From Zygnema cylindricum (taxonomy: Eukaryota; Streptophyta; Zygnematophyceae; Zygnematales; Zygnemataceae): a stretch of DNA of 64,000 bases. Under the pieces are notes generated by a model, which made no database searches, was not told the DNA's origin, and was given only the letters and a program-made list of their open reading frames with translations. Positions 1-10,832 of the stretch are shown here, in pieces (positions within the stretch are counted from its first letter, which is position 1; each line of letters opens with the position of its first letter). A program made the translations under genes and the position numbers. The DNA lies in assembly GCA_037447655.1 (NCBI GenBank), contig JBBHKE010003158.1, forward strand, positions 1 to 64,000, given 5' to 3'.

Positions 1-167
1 CGCTGATGAAACCGTACCTATCTTAACGTAAAGAAAAATTCGTATTGTTACATTTTAGTTTCGATTGTCAAATATTTGGGTCGCGAAAATAGTGTTATTT
101 ACAGTGAACATTACTTTACTTTTCTGTGCTAAGTAGTGAAAGGCGATTGTGGCATTATGTTTTTTGA

Positions 168-340
168 AGTGTTGTGTATTGGCAAAAATTTATCACGATA
201 ACACCGATACTAATAGTTATCGATTATCAAGCTTTCAAGGGTCCACATATATCGCTCCCGACACGAACAAAATATTTATCGGTGATAAGTGGAAAAACAT
301 AGTACGCTATACAACAATACTTTATATTACATTGAAATAA
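168..340 (+). mobile_element. hAT-like MITE fragment, copy 1
   Basis: This stretch starts AGTGTTGTGTATTGGCAA and continues with the same ATCG/GATA-rich sequence as the more complete copy at 8566-9002, including the late motif GGTGATAAGTGGAAAAA and AGTACGCTATA. Only the left half is present; it stops where the LTR starting TGTCATG begins at 341. Bases 1-167 hold nothing I recognise. Confidence 0.6.
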
Positions 341-1490
341 TGTCATGCCGTAAGACGTCGGTGGGTAATATCACTTGGGACCATACTAATTGATTCATAT
401 GCAGCATGATATGTTCATACATAGACGTACAGCTCGAGGTACGGACAGGATGAGGGTCGGAGCATACTCGGTACGACATCGGAGGACAAGAACACAACGG
501 CTCCGAATCTAACTAATGTCAAAAGTCATGAACCCTCATAGGTTCATGCATTATTATTTCTCAGTTTAGGGAGGGCTTTTATCCTCGAGGTTAGATGTAT
601 GGCATTCCGAGGCTGCCACGCAGCGGCCGGCGGCCGTCTCCAGAAACTGGCAGGGTTGGAAACTTGCATGCTCAAAGACATATATGAAGTACTGTGGCCG
701 TACAGTTAGGATAAGCATAAGATAAATACCGTTTGGCATTATAGAAGCATTTACTAATTAAACACGGGAATCCGACATTAGAAGTTTGTCGTTTTCTGGC
801 AGGCATTTTTCTCGAGATTTGTCGAATTGTTTAATAGTTAGGGTTTCATCTAAGTATTTTAGTGATAGACTACTTTCGAGTTAGGGTTTCTAAAAGGGCC
901 CATAGTTTGATGCGTGTGAAATGTCTTTGAGCTCCATATTTTCTCTTGTATCAAGTCCTTACATAATCTACTGGCGCAAGCCTGCCTGCAAGGTTTCCCT
1001 CTAGATTGTTGTCTACTTGCTGTGGCATGTGACTTGCGTTCTATAGACTTTGTGGTTTCTTGTTGTTGAGAGCGTTGACTGTACAGGTTGGATCTCCTCC
1101 TGTCTGGTTGTGTGGGAATACCGGCTATCTCTGCTCCTTCGTCCAGTTAAGAAAGGGTTTTGATCCGCTGGTTGGACTCGTGTATGGAATATTAAAGACT
1201 TCAGGGCCTTGTGGCCACTGTCGCAAATATTCCCGTGTTTAATTTGTTACTGTTTTTTGAAATTTGTGTTCTGCTTTATTTCAATTTCATTAGTATCTAG
1301 TTTGTTTTTGAGCGGTTGAATCTGAGATTCCTGAACTGTTTGGTATCGTATTCTCTTCTTTCTTCTTACCGGATTTACCCACTCAAAACACCTAGCAAAC
1401 TTAAACCAATAAAAAACTTAAAAAAAAAAAACCTTCGAAATATACATATAAATATATATATTAGGTTGCACGAATTATAACATCAAATTA
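341..1490 (+). mobile_element. putative 5' LTR of a gypsy-like element (family F)
   Basis: The sequence begins TGTCATG, as does the solo LTR at 53372-54953. Both share the short palindromic segment GTCATGAACCC...GGTTCATGCAT (about 530-555 here, 53750-53780 there) and, near the 3' end, TTAGGTTGCA. The 3' limit is approximate. It is placed here because a gag-like ORF follows at 1872. The two copies are strongly diverged, so the family assignment is an inference. Confidence 0.45.
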
Positions 1491-1871
1491 TTGTTGTTTT
1501 ATAGACGGATAGAGCGTGGCATAGTGCTGATACGCGTGCCCTAACAAGCTACTAACTAAGTTGGTAATTGAGTTATGGTATTATCTCAACCATTTGGAGT
1601 TGGAGAGGAGTTGGAGCTCCACTGAGAGACATTCACAGAACCATACTGGGGCTATCGCTCTAAGGTGAGTAGTTGGGTCCTTGTGGGTTCACCCGGCTCT
1701 AGATTTGGTATTACCACCACATATAGATCTACATCATCTGTGTCTTTGTCCTCTTCCCACAGCTGGGGGGAAGACTCGGACACAGACTCCATTGATATTT
1801 GAGATCTAAGTCTACCGCCTTCGCTTTTTCCTTCGGGCGGAAGTATACACACTACCTCCGGTGCCCTTTGC

Positions 1872-2573
1872 ATGGACATGGCCTCGTCCATGGACACCGA
1901 AGGGGGTAAAAATCAGTTTTGTTTTTCAGGTCTCAAGGACACTATGTCCTTGTCACACTTTCACATGTTTTTTGATAACGAGATGCGCGATCTCGCATTC
2001 ATGTATCAAGACCGTTATGATTTACGGGTTGTTTTTTCGTTACTTGGGCGATACCTTAGGGGATCTGCCCTATCTCTATATACACGGGAATATGCGGCAA
2101 TTTGTGCTATGATCGAAATGTCACCTGCATATTCTGGATCTTTAGCCATAATTGGCAGCCCAAAGATTCTTTTCCAAGCGGCGGTAACCGTAGTTTATGA
2201 CTCTGCGGGAAACCAAATTTCACCTGAAATACTCGAGGTCTTTAATCAATTCGCTGTTCCACGTCGGGCAGCAATTTCGGCTCGCCCTGCAATGGTGGTC
2301 CCTCTAAGGGATCCGGTATCATTTGTCTTCAGTTTATTACAAGAAGAGTACCGAATGCAGAATCCCGATCAGGTCAATGAACTAATGAATTTCGAGCGTC
2401 GACCAGGCGAAACTGCCCCGTCATTGCGAGCACGTATGGAAAGATTACGTGAAGCACTGCCTGACCTCATGTCAGACACGAGGTCAGACACAGAGAGACG
2501 CAGAGAGACGCAGAGGTCGTTCAAAAACTTGTGGGTCAATTTCCCACCCAATCTCGACGTTTCACTCTGTTAA
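1872..2573 (+). CDS. retrotransposon gag-like ORF, 3' end disrupted
   Basis: This ORF encodes 233 residues starting MDMASSMDTE. Residues about 120-200 (EVFNQFAVPRRAAIS, then LLQEEYRMQ, then FERRPGETAPSLRARMERLR) resemble the capsid region of Ty3/gypsy Gag, where an R/K-rich PGE motif precedes an amphipathic helix. No zinc knuckle is seen. The reading frame runs into a 184-bp duplicated insert at about 2497. After the insert, around 2865-2930, the sequence again reads as an R/E/Q-rich tail (RQAMAAASFRRRQ), so the original Gag was probably longer. Bases 1490-1871 would be the leader; I find no convincing primer-binding site there. No protease, RT or integrase of this element is present. Alternative: an unrelated ORF with chance similarity. 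Confidence 0.5.
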   Translation: MDMASSMDTEGGKNQFCFSGLKDTMSLSHFHMFFDNEMRDLAFMYQDRYDLRVVFSLLGRYLRGSALSLYTREYAAICAMIEMSPAYSGSLAIIGSPKILFQAAVTVVYDSAGNQISPEILEVFNQFAVPRRAAISARPAMVVPLRDPVSFVFSLLQEEYRMQNPDQVNELMNFERRPGETAPSLRARMERLREALPDLMSDTRSDTERRRETQRSFKNLWVNFPPNLDVSLC

Positions 2574-2864
2574 AATTTATGTATTTTCTAGGTCTGTATT
2601 GGAAAAATTCATAGAGTGTTGAAAAAAGGTAATTAATAGTTCACTTCTATATTTTAGTTAGAATGTAAAGAGAGAGACATAACGCAGAGAGACGCAGAGG
2701 TAGTTCAAAAATTTGTGGGTCAATTTCCCACCCAATCTCGACGTTTCATTCTGTTGAAATTTATGTATTTTCTAGGTCTGTATTGGAAAAATTCATAAAG
2801 TGTTGAAAAAAGGTAATTAATAGTTCACTTCTATATTTTAGTTAGAATGTAAAGAGAGAGAAAG
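2497..2864 (+). repeat. 184-bp tandem duplication inside gag-like ORF
   Basis: Two direct copies are offset by exactly 184 bp: TTCAAAA at 2520 and 2704, GAATGTAAAG at 2661 and 2845. They differ at only a few positions. Each copy contains TTGAAATTTATGTATTTTC followed by TAGGTCTGTATTGG, which is the 5' tip of the LTR family seen at 6286. The insert interrupts an ERRRETQR-type coding stretch. Confidence 0.85.
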
Positions 2865-2932
2865 AGAGGACCAAAGGCAGGCCATGGCTGCTGCGTCATT
2901 TAGAAGGAGGCAGAATGAATTAGAAGGTATTT

Positions 2933-3785
2933 AGCCGATAAGTTATGAGGCAGTAAAAATGCCAATTTGTACAAACTCTCAAAGGGAGAGGTGACTTCCT
3001 ACCAAAATTTTCCAAGTCCTGATTCTCTGTAATAACTCCTATCTACTGAAGTAGGGACCAATCAGATTACTGTATCGTACACAAAAGTACTACTGTCGCT
3101 GTACCTTTTGTACGGCCTTTGTACGACAAGGCTATTAAGTGGACGCGTGTCCGCTTTTCACTCGTCCGTACGTTCCTCGGAATTCCTATGACCGAATGTC
3201 ATCTCTCCATGTAGCTTCAGGTCATGCCACGTCACAAAAAGCCAAAGTGACCACTCCGGGATTTCGGCGATGATGTGCGCCGTTGGATTTTATGTGAAAC
3301 GCAATCTTAGCCGTAATAAATACTTGCGCGACATTTGTTCCGATGTCGAAATAAAATGCGTGGTATCCGTTTTGAATTAGCGTCGTACGACATACCTTAT
3401 AAAACTGAATCTATGTACGCCGTATACAGTTCTAGTTAAATGAATTTTATCCACTCGAACTAAATATATATCTATCACATACCATAGCACTTAGCATTGG
3501 TCCTAGTCTATTAGGATAAAGCTGACCGCTACCGGCAAACTTGACGAACCGCAGGTACCGGGATCAAATCTCTTGTCCGTCAAGTATATTTTTAGTAACC
3601 TACTAAAAATAGCTGTCTGTTGAACTAAGGCAGCCATGGATCAACCTCTCTCTCTTACCTTCAGTGACTACAACAAGTATGGGAGCTAGAGAGCGGAGGT
3701 GGAGGCAGGCTGTCTGTCCTTTTTCTTTTCATTTTATAAGACATTTAAACCTAGAAAATACTCTAGAAATCTATAAATTTCAACA
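2933..3785 (-). mobile_element. LTR of the A/B copia family, truncated at its 3' (U5) end
   Basis: Read on the minus strand it starts TGTTGAAATTTATAG at 3785 and carries the family landmarks in order: the (C)CATGGCTGCC segment, a tRNA-like B-box motif (GGATCAAATC at about 3562-3571 on the plus strand), the GTAC-rich promoter-like segment at 3070-3130, and ACTTAGG/TACAAA near 2960-3015. It breaks off at about 2933, before the gag-start end. It precedes a minus-strand gag/int fragment (3882-5391), but 95 bp of unrelated sequence separates them. Confidence 0.75.
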
Positions 3786-3881
3786 AATATTTTCCAAATG
3801 CAAACCCGAATCCGAATCCTAATTCACGCAACCCATGGCCCAATCCGAGACCTCCAAGGGCTCCAGCCATTTGAACATTAC

Positions 3882-5391
3882 CTACGACCTTCGGGGTGCG
3901 TATCTATTTCTAGTGTGGTAACAGTGGTCACGACGCACGCGGCTGTCCTTATATCTTGTGGTTTTTAACGAAGGCAATCTATAGGCGTTACCTTGAGCAC
4001 ATCCACTACAATCATCCAAGGTCTCATTATCTCCAAAATGTATTCCCTCAAATACACTCATTTTCTTCATGTCTTTCAATCTATCTAGATGCACATGTCC
4101 AATCTTTTATGCAACATCATCAAATCACTTACAACGACATTGTAAACTCTTGTCTTTCCATTACTCAAATTCAGCCCAAACATTCCTTGGCTACCCTTTT
4201 CAGCTGTTAAGTACACTTCATTCTCATAACTAGCAACAAAGACTCCTTTCTTAGTACTAGTCTCATAACCCTTATCATATAAAGCCTACGTAGAGAAAAG
4301 ATTCTTGTTCAACTCTGGAATAAAAAGAGCATCAGAGAAAGTGACTATGGATATCAACTAAGACTTTCAGATCCACAAATCCCACTAAATTAGTGGCTAC
4401 TATTCTTCCATCCCCAAACTCTACCTCTACAGTATCGATATTTCTCATTTTGGTAAACAATGGTTTTTCTCTGCAAATATGCATATAGGCTCCTGAATCA
4501 ATTATCCATCCTCATCAAAGAGCTTCTTTTACTTCTCCTAAAGCATAATTTTGCCTCCTTCGAATCTGCGGCTCACCTTTCACCTCCAGCTCCTCGTTGA
4601 GGAGAAGTTCTCCATTGTCTTCATCAGAATCCCCTCCCATGACTTGTGTTGCCACAAATGCCAATTTCTTTACTGCGGCCGATTTTATGATCTACCCCTC
4701 CTTCAATCTCAGCTCTATCAGTTGAGTACACTCCGCCATGTAATGTCCGGCTTCTTACAAAAGTGACATAGCAGTTTTAGAGGCCTCGATCCTGATCCGT
4801 CCGATTCCTTTCCTCTTCCACCTCCACCAAAGTTTCCAGAACGTTTCTTCAAATCCTTATCCCCCTAGTTAGTTGTAGTAGTCAATGCTTGAATGCTCTT
4901 TCCTCCTTTGCGAATCTCAATTGTGCTTTCCCGAACCAAAATCATCCCCACAATGGAGTTCGAGATCCATCGATGATCAGGCAAATCCTGATCCTTGTTA
5001 ACAATGTTTTCATAATCATATGGGAGATTCATCAACAAAGTATTCACCTTCTCTTTCTTGGTCTTCCTTTTTCTTGCACTCTATAACTCCTTAAATAACC
5101 CGACCAAGTCATTACAAAAGTCTAAAATCTTTTTCCCCCTTTGTACACATATGCTTGTACCTTCTAATCTGCCAGCTTCTGCGGCTGAATAATATCACTC
5201 TTGTAAATGTTGACAAAAGCCTCCCACAACTCGTCCGCCCTGTCCACATGAAGATGAGGTGTAGCAAGTGTTTGATTGAGACGCCCGAGAATAAAATGAG
5301 TCGCCACGGTGTTGTTGAAATCCCAAATTTTAGTATCACTTGCCTCAGTTTTTTGAACATCTACTCAAATAGAATTATCCACACTATTTAA
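3882..5391 (-). pseudogene. decayed copia gag-protease-preintegrase fragment
   Basis: Read on the minus strand from 5391 down. First comes Gag: a segment equivalent to HFILGRLNQTLATPHLH at about 5315-5265, then ELWEAFVNIYKS, then LLMNLPYDYENIV at about 5040-5000 and IEIRKGGKSIQAL at about 4925-4880. A degraded zinc-knuckle and acidic linker region lies at about 4760-4540. The protease region follows at about 4500-4230. Last is the integrase zinc domain, HLDRLKDMKKM followed by CSGCAQG, at about 4094-3960. Stops and frameshifts occur throughout and the longest open piece is about 80 codons. RT and RNase H are absent. It is closest in sequence to the gag-pol remnants at 37313-39307 and 43808-44873. 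Confidence 0.8.
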
Positions 5392-5439
5392 AAAAAGCCC
5401 TAATTCCTAATTAGAGTAATCGATTTCTTCCAAAATTTC

Positions 5440-5520
5440 CAATTTCCCAATTAGCGTACACCACGCTAAATAATAGTATACGCTAATCAAACTTACACGC
5501 TAATAGCGATTGGCGGTGTA
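5440..5520. mobile_element. TA-MITE right end (fragment)
   Basis: It ends ACGCTAATAGCGATTGGCGGTGTA, matching the terminal inverted repeat of the elements at 9033-9525 and 19570-20135 (terminal 24 bases with one G for C exchange). The left end of this copy is not visible. Confidence 0.6.
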
Positions 5521-6159
5521 ATGTACTTAGACAATCAAAGGTATGTAAGGTAAAAGAAGGTATAGGTACTGCAGTACTTCTTGTACGGTCATAGTACGAC
5601 ATGGCAGCTCCGCTGACGAGTGTTAGTTCCTGAGCCGTAGTTGCTCCCCTTGCAATATCCGCTGTCCAAATATGGCTTGCCACGTGTCATCCGCTGCTCA
5701 TAAATTGCCAAAGACTACTCCGATGCTTCGGCTCCACTGTGAGCTGTCGGATCGGAAGTCAGAAGTTAATCCTGTCTATTTAAATTCGACGTCGTTTCGT
5801 TTCGTAATTTGCGGTATGGAGTATGTAGATTTGTACCGAGGCTAAATACGAAGCACACCTAGCACATCTAACGTCTCATTAAGACCTAATGGATAAGGCG
5901 TACATCTATACAATATGGTTTCATCTCGCAGGTCATAGGATGAAGTCTTGTTTTCGACGCTTCAATTTTTCAAAGACCTATGCCTTCGCTCCCTTAGTCT
6001 GTTTATCTTCCTGACTACTTAAGGCAGCCATGGCTCTTCACTACATAAGGCAGCCATAGCTCTCTTTGATTCCTCAGTGACTACATCAAGTGTGACAAAT
6101 AAAGAACCTTCATAAACAGACTAGCAAAAGACAAAAAGTAGAAAATACCATTTTCAACA
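5521..6159 (-). mobile_element. LTR fragment, A/B copia family
   Basis: On the minus strand it starts TGTTGAAAATGGTATTTTC at 6159. It carries the CCATGGCTGCC segment twice (about 6027 and 6052 on the plus strand), a degraded tRNA-like segment near 5930, and the GTAC-rich segment at about 5570-5605. The U5 half is missing and the MITE end at 5520 abuts it. Bases 6160-6280 have no recognisable content. Confidence 0.7.
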
Positions 6160-6285
6160 TGGGAAGCTTGTTGCGACAGGTAACGCCAAAATAGTTCGAG
6201 CTTAACTCGCGTCATCGGTTCTAGTTTATGTCATCGTAGCTTTCGTACTTTCGAACACTGTTCATTTTTTTTTGTTTCTTAAAGT

Positions 6286-7514
6286 TGTTGAAATTTATGT
6301 ATTTTCTAGGTTTGTATTGGAAAAATAAATAGAGTAAGTCAGCAAAGGCAACCTGCTTCTCGCTCAACTCTCTCCGGTCCCAATACTTGTTGCAGTCACT
6401 GAAGACCAGAGAGAGAGCTAGAGCCATGGATGTCTAAAGAGGATATACTAATTCGTAGTTTGTACCAAAATGGTTGTGGCGGTTGCAGGATTTGAGTACC
6501 TACATCCTAAATGACGTTAGCTTTAGCCAATAACTTAGAGTAAACGATGGAACATGTAAGGTACAATAGAAATTTATACATGGACAAGAAGAGAGTTCTA
6601 ACAAACTATCAAATAACCAAAATTTGCTTTGAACAAGATTTGAACAATGGTCTGTGGTTATATTTGTAGACGTAAGCCTTAACCAATAAGGCGTTATTGA
6701 AACGATATACTTGACGGGTTTTATAAATATATAAATATTAACGCATCAGCTAATTAACAGCAGACTAACCAAAAGGAGCAATTCCTGCATGTACGCGAAT
6801 CTGAACCGTGTAAAATATGTTTTGATCGGACGGCCGGCATTATAGCCGCCACGCGAAGTGAGCTTTTGGCGGCATACGGAGATAGCGTCACGCGGTGCCA
6901 CGTGGCGCCACATTATTTGATACCGGAGAAGATGGGAGGAGGAACCATGGCTTCCGATATGACAGGTGTCACCTTGTAGACCTTGTCGTACAATGGTCGT
7001 ACAATAAGTACATCGCCCATTGTACCTTCTTGTACCGTATAGTGTTCCCATTAGACTAGGGTTTAGTAGTAGGTAGTCATGAGTAGGCAGACTAAGACTT
7101 AGTGATATTTCGGTACCTCTCTCTAAGAGAGCTTGTAACTATGAAGGTCATCTTTGACCAACCATAACTTAATGCTCGGGTGAGCAAATTCAGTGATTCT
7201 TTTTGCTGCAAACTCAAGGGAGTCCAAGCTACACAAGGGTGTAGTCGGTCAGAGTGTTTGCGTGCCAGGGTGGCACTCATTCAGTGGGAAAGTAAAAGTG
7301 GGGAATATTGTCCAAAACACATATTGATGCTTTGCATTTTGTCGTGGAACTGAGCACACAGAAGGTCTTCTCTTCACAGAGGTGAAGGTATATTGGGGTT
7401 CTTATTTTCAAGGGATCATTTATTTGGGTTTATATCAACTTGGAGTCGACACTATCTAGATTAGCTTCTTTTGGATCTGCGAATTCTGTGGGCAATGGAG
7501 CCCATAGAATTTCA
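6286..7514 (+). mobile_element. solo LTR, copia family A, with perfect 5-bp target duplication
   Basis: It starts TGTTGAAATTTATG and ends CATAGAATTTCA. The flanks AAAGT (6281-6285) and AAAGT (7515-7519) are identical, so both ends are exact and the unit is 1229 bp. The final 22 bp hold ATGGAGCCCATAGAATTTCA, the gag start codon and its first codons (MEPIEF). Landmarks in order are the CCATGG segment at 6424, an antisense tRNA-like B box at about 6484, a GTAC cluster at 6985-7035 and the stem TTCTGTGGG/CCCATAGAA at the 3' end. No internal sequence follows. Confidence 0.95.
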
Positions 7515-7519
7515 AAAGT

Positions 7520-8327
7520 GTACAACTCATTCATCATTTTACACTTCGTACGTTTCAATTTACGCATCTACATAAGACCGTTGTTCCATTAGGTGGTCTT
7601 AGTAAACGACGAAAATTTGTTTGCTCAAGCCATCCTTCCATTGTATTGGGTCAGTAACCGAGATTTTATTTGCGTAGCACACTTTGATTTGTCCACGTAA
7701 TAGACAAATAGGATTCTGTTAATCTTCAAAGAATTTTTGACAACAAACTGTGACCACATATTTTTACCAGCCAACGTAAAAAGTGACTCGTACGACGCAT
7801 TGAATATAACCTGTACGGGCGCACAAAACGTAAGATTTGTAAAAGCGTACGAATATGTCATAATGGTTACTGGATGATAATAGAAGCGTGAAATAATATC
7901 CTCCATCAAAGATTTTTTTGCGGCTTCCGGTGGCCTTGCATCCTCCTTGGCGGAAGGCACATGTCATACGCGACGTGTACCCACTTGGTCGCAAGATCGT
8001 CGTGGATATTTATTCACTTTTCTAGGAGGCACGATGCTATACCTGTAGACGCTTAGAATATACCTACTCCGGGTTACTTGTTGCAAATTGAAAGTGCTAG
8101 ACGATGGCGTATCCGATTATGCATCCAACGGTCCACGTTTACGCCCATAAACTTGGAGAATCAAATCCTTCATTTAGTAGGCTTGCTTTTCTCACAAATT
8201 TTTTTTTTTGGTACGACACTTTACGAATCAGTACGGCTTTTAGTAAACAACGCCATTTTTTCCTTAATGGAACCTTACCCTAAGTATGTACAATAGGGCA
8301 CATACAACACAGTAAAAAACACTACAG
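7520..8327. other. no recognised gene
   Basis: AT-rich sequence with several short overlapping ORFs on the minus strand (up to 111 codons between 7625 and 7994), none with a recognisable domain. There are scattered CGTAC motifs but no inverted or direct repeat pair that I could match to the elements elsewhere in the window. Confidence 0.5.
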
Positions 8328-8545
8328 TCGGTTCACCGTGAATCGCTATTAGTGAGTATTTTATTTTCCACTTAATACATTTTTTTTCCGTACACACTTG
8401 TCGGATTGTGGAACTGACGGTGGTGGTTGAAAAGTAAGATTCTCAACTTCCGATTGGCGGTCTCAAATTGAAAATTGGACAAGTATGTACGGAGAAAAGA
8501 TGGTTTTAGCGGCGAAAAATTTATTAACACTAATAGCGATACCGA
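8328..8545. mobile_element. degenerate TA-MITE copy
   Basis: The left end reads GTTCACCGTGAATCGCTATT followed by AGTGAG. The right side contains TTAACACTAATAGCGAT (8524-8540), which is the inverse of the inner part of that end. The outer right terminus is replaced by sequence leading into the hAT-like MITE at 8566. Placement is by similarity to the copies at 9033-9525 and 19570-20135. Confidence 0.45.
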
Positions 8546-8565
8546 TTGTACTCTATTGTATTATG

Positions 8566-9002
8566 TAGTGTTGTGTATCGGCAAGAAACTCATTGCGATG
8601 ACACCGATACCGATAATTATCGGTTATCAAACGTTCAAAGGTTCCGATATATCGCTCTGAGACCAACAAATTCCTTATTGGCGATAAGTGGAAAAAATAT
8701 AGTACGCTATATAATATACTGCATTATATTTTTTTACTGTATATAGCGTGGCATGTCACTTGTAACAAACTTTCCCGTAACCCGTGTAACGGAATAACGT
8801 CGGTTCAGTACGACGGCATAAACGGTACATTTTATAGGCGATAGTTATCGGTACTGGTGTTATCGCTATGGAAAACTCATATTATCGGTCTTTTATTGGC
8901 GATAACACCAGTTTCGATATATCGTACCGATATATCGATTATCAGAATGCCAAATAAAGGTGCATATTGATTATCGGCAAACCCTGCCGATACGCAACAC
9001 TA
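8566..9002. mobile_element. hAT-like MITE, about 437 bp
   Basis: The ends are inverted repeats: TAGTGTTGTGTATCGGCA at the left and TGCCGATACGCAACACTA at the right, one mismatch in 18. The flanking 8-mers GTATTATG (8558-8565) and CTATTACG (9003-9010) agree at six of eight positions, which fits a decayed 8-bp target duplication. The interior is rich in ATCG/CGAT and contains further inverted pairs such as ATTGGCGATAA. It has no coding capacity. A left-half copy lies at 168-340 and another at 25990-26158. Assignment to hAT rests on TIR form and TSD length only. Confidence 0.7.
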
Positions 9003-9032
9003 CTATTACGGTATTGTACAATATACCTTGAA

Positions 9033-9525
9033 TACACCGCGAATCGCTATTAGCGTACATGACGCTAATTGGGGTACCCCTTTTTTTGGGGCAAATTCTC
9101 AAATAGAATAAAGTACGCTAAATGTTTTTGCACGTTATTTGATGTACCCCGCTCAATGCGGTTCATAACTGTAATTTAGTTCTCTTTTAAATAGTGTGAT
9201 GTACGGACTGCCAGATCTGTACTATTTCGTACATTTTAAAATTTAAAAGTACAGAAAATATAATAATATATAATTGCGTAAATGTTTTCCGGCATACGCA
9301 GATGTCAAAAAAACGCGACGGCGTACGATTTGAACAGTGTCGTACATATACATGTTTTAGTGTGGACATATTGTGTGCTGAAAATTTTTACAAAGCAGTT
9401 TACAAATTAGAGTACATGATAAATTAGTATCATGGTGTACCCGAAAAAACACAATTTACCGTAAAGTACGCTAATTGTTTCATTACGCTATCTATTTCAT
9501 TACGCTAATAGCGATTCACGGTGTA
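9033..9525. mobile_element. TA-MITE with 25-bp TIR, 493 bp
   Basis: The left end is TACACCGCGAATCGCTATTAGCGTA. The right end is its inverse with one change (TACGCTAATAGCGATTCACGGTGTA). Both ends begin with TA, compatible with TA target duplication as in Tc1/mariner-type MITEs. The interior is AT-rich with repeated TACGCTAAT and GTACCCC motifs and has no ORF. The related complete copy is at 19570-20135. Confidence 0.8.
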
Positions 9526-10667
9526 GTTAAGTACACTAGAACTTGCCCAAACCTCTCAAAAAGCTCCCAAAACATTTCCCAGGAAAAGGGTGGGTTGAGG
9601 TGGCAGTCAGTTTGACTTCCATGTATTGAAATAAAAGACTAAGTTTGCGTGCACACTCACCACTTTTAGTGTAGTCGTAAAAGTGAAAGTACGTGAAAAT
9701 GATAGGTATGGGAATTGGGGGAGAAAAACGTCAACGGAGGTTTTTGGTTTGGTGTACGGAAGGTCGCAAGCAAAGATACGCCGAGCAGACTCGGGTTCGG
9801 GCAAACGGACAAATTGAAAGAACGCAGGAATTGGTCGAAAGCCCGGAGCACGCCCAGAAAGTACATCGAGGATAGCTTTGGAAAAAGCGATCTGAATAGA
9901 AATAATTTTTGCGTCCACAGCTGGTACGAACACCATTTAATGTGGAGCAATATTATTCGGCAAGTGGACCCCCCGGCCTATTCGTGACAAACGGCAGGGT
10001 GACACAATCAGCAGACGAGGGTACATCCGTACAGTACGAAGAGATCAGACGACAGCATCAGATTGGTTCAGGATTTGTGGAGCTACTCGGGACGAGTGGA
10101 CTTGGGAAGAACATGGAGAATGAGGGATAGAGAAGTGAGTGTGAGAATTGGCGGTAATCTCGAAGAAGTTGAAATGGAATGCTAAGTAAAATGAGCAAGA
10201 ATCCATTAACTAGAGATTCGGATGACAGTCGATGGAGCTCGGAAATAGTAATGCAGGATTTGAGGAAGTCACTTACAAGATCGCCAAAAAAAAAGAGGTT
10301 GCGGATAATAGGACAGGTCATATCAATCTATGTTGCAGAAGAGTCAACGAGAGTGATAGAAGCAGCTATGGAAAGACGTGCTGCAGTGGATGGCAAAAAG
10401 TCAAGGAAGGGAGATGTACGGTGAATAAGGCAAAAGAGACCAAGTTAGAGACGGAAGTCGTAAGGTCTTAAAAGGTTCTCAATAAGGGCAGGAATGGATG
10501 TCAAGTGAGGACCGATGGGCGATGCAGGACGCCAATTCAGGAGCGGCGCCAGGCAGCAGAAGTACAAACGGGAGCAGGAGAAATAACCGAAAGTCCTCAA
10601 CTCCCTTCCGCTCCCTACACCACCCCCCTCCCCCCCAAGTCCCCCCTGGAACCAGGCTGTGCCTCAC
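9526..10667. other. no recognised gene downstream of the decarboxylase exons
   Basis: Mixed-composition sequence with short ORFs on both strands (for example 9715-9987 and 9909-10130 plus, 9607-9936 minus). None shows a domain I know. This is where the remaining C-terminal exons of the minus-strand decarboxylase gene would be expected, and I looked for the conserved downstream motifs (a DWQI-like segment and the arginine-rich LRSLKLW-like segment) without finding them. Confidence 0.4.
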
Positions 10668-10832
10668 CTTGACCCACATGCAGCTGCAGTCGAAGTTGGT
10701 GAGCATCCACTTGTGCGGGTTGAACCCGTAGGAGTCCGCCAGCTGGAGGCCCTGGAAGCACCCTCGGAGCTCCGGGCACACCGCGGCGCTGCCCGCGTAC
10801 GCAGCATCCACGTGCAGCCACAGGCCGTGGGA
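10668..10832 (-). CDS. decarboxylase exon g (165 bp), catalytic lysine
   Basis: Encodes [16 protein letters not shown] through [20 protein letters not shown], 55 codons. The aspartate of HVDAAYAGS pairs with the PLP ring nitrogen and the lysine of HKW forms the internal aldimine. Acceptor TTGCAG, donor AAG|GTGAGG. No downstream exon was recognised. Confidence 0.93.

Noticed and set aside
1060-1242. 60-codon ORF
   Set aside because: Short, inside the putative family F LTR, no recognisable motif.
1576-1590. TGGTATTATCTC as a classical primer site for the family F element
   Set aside because: Only the first six bases fit the usual TGGTATCAGAGC, and the LTR end is not firmly placed.
9607-10471. 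Overlapping ORFs on both strands as a small gene
   Set aside because: No recognisable domain, no splice pattern matching the decarboxylase, and ORFs of this size are expected by chance in this composition.
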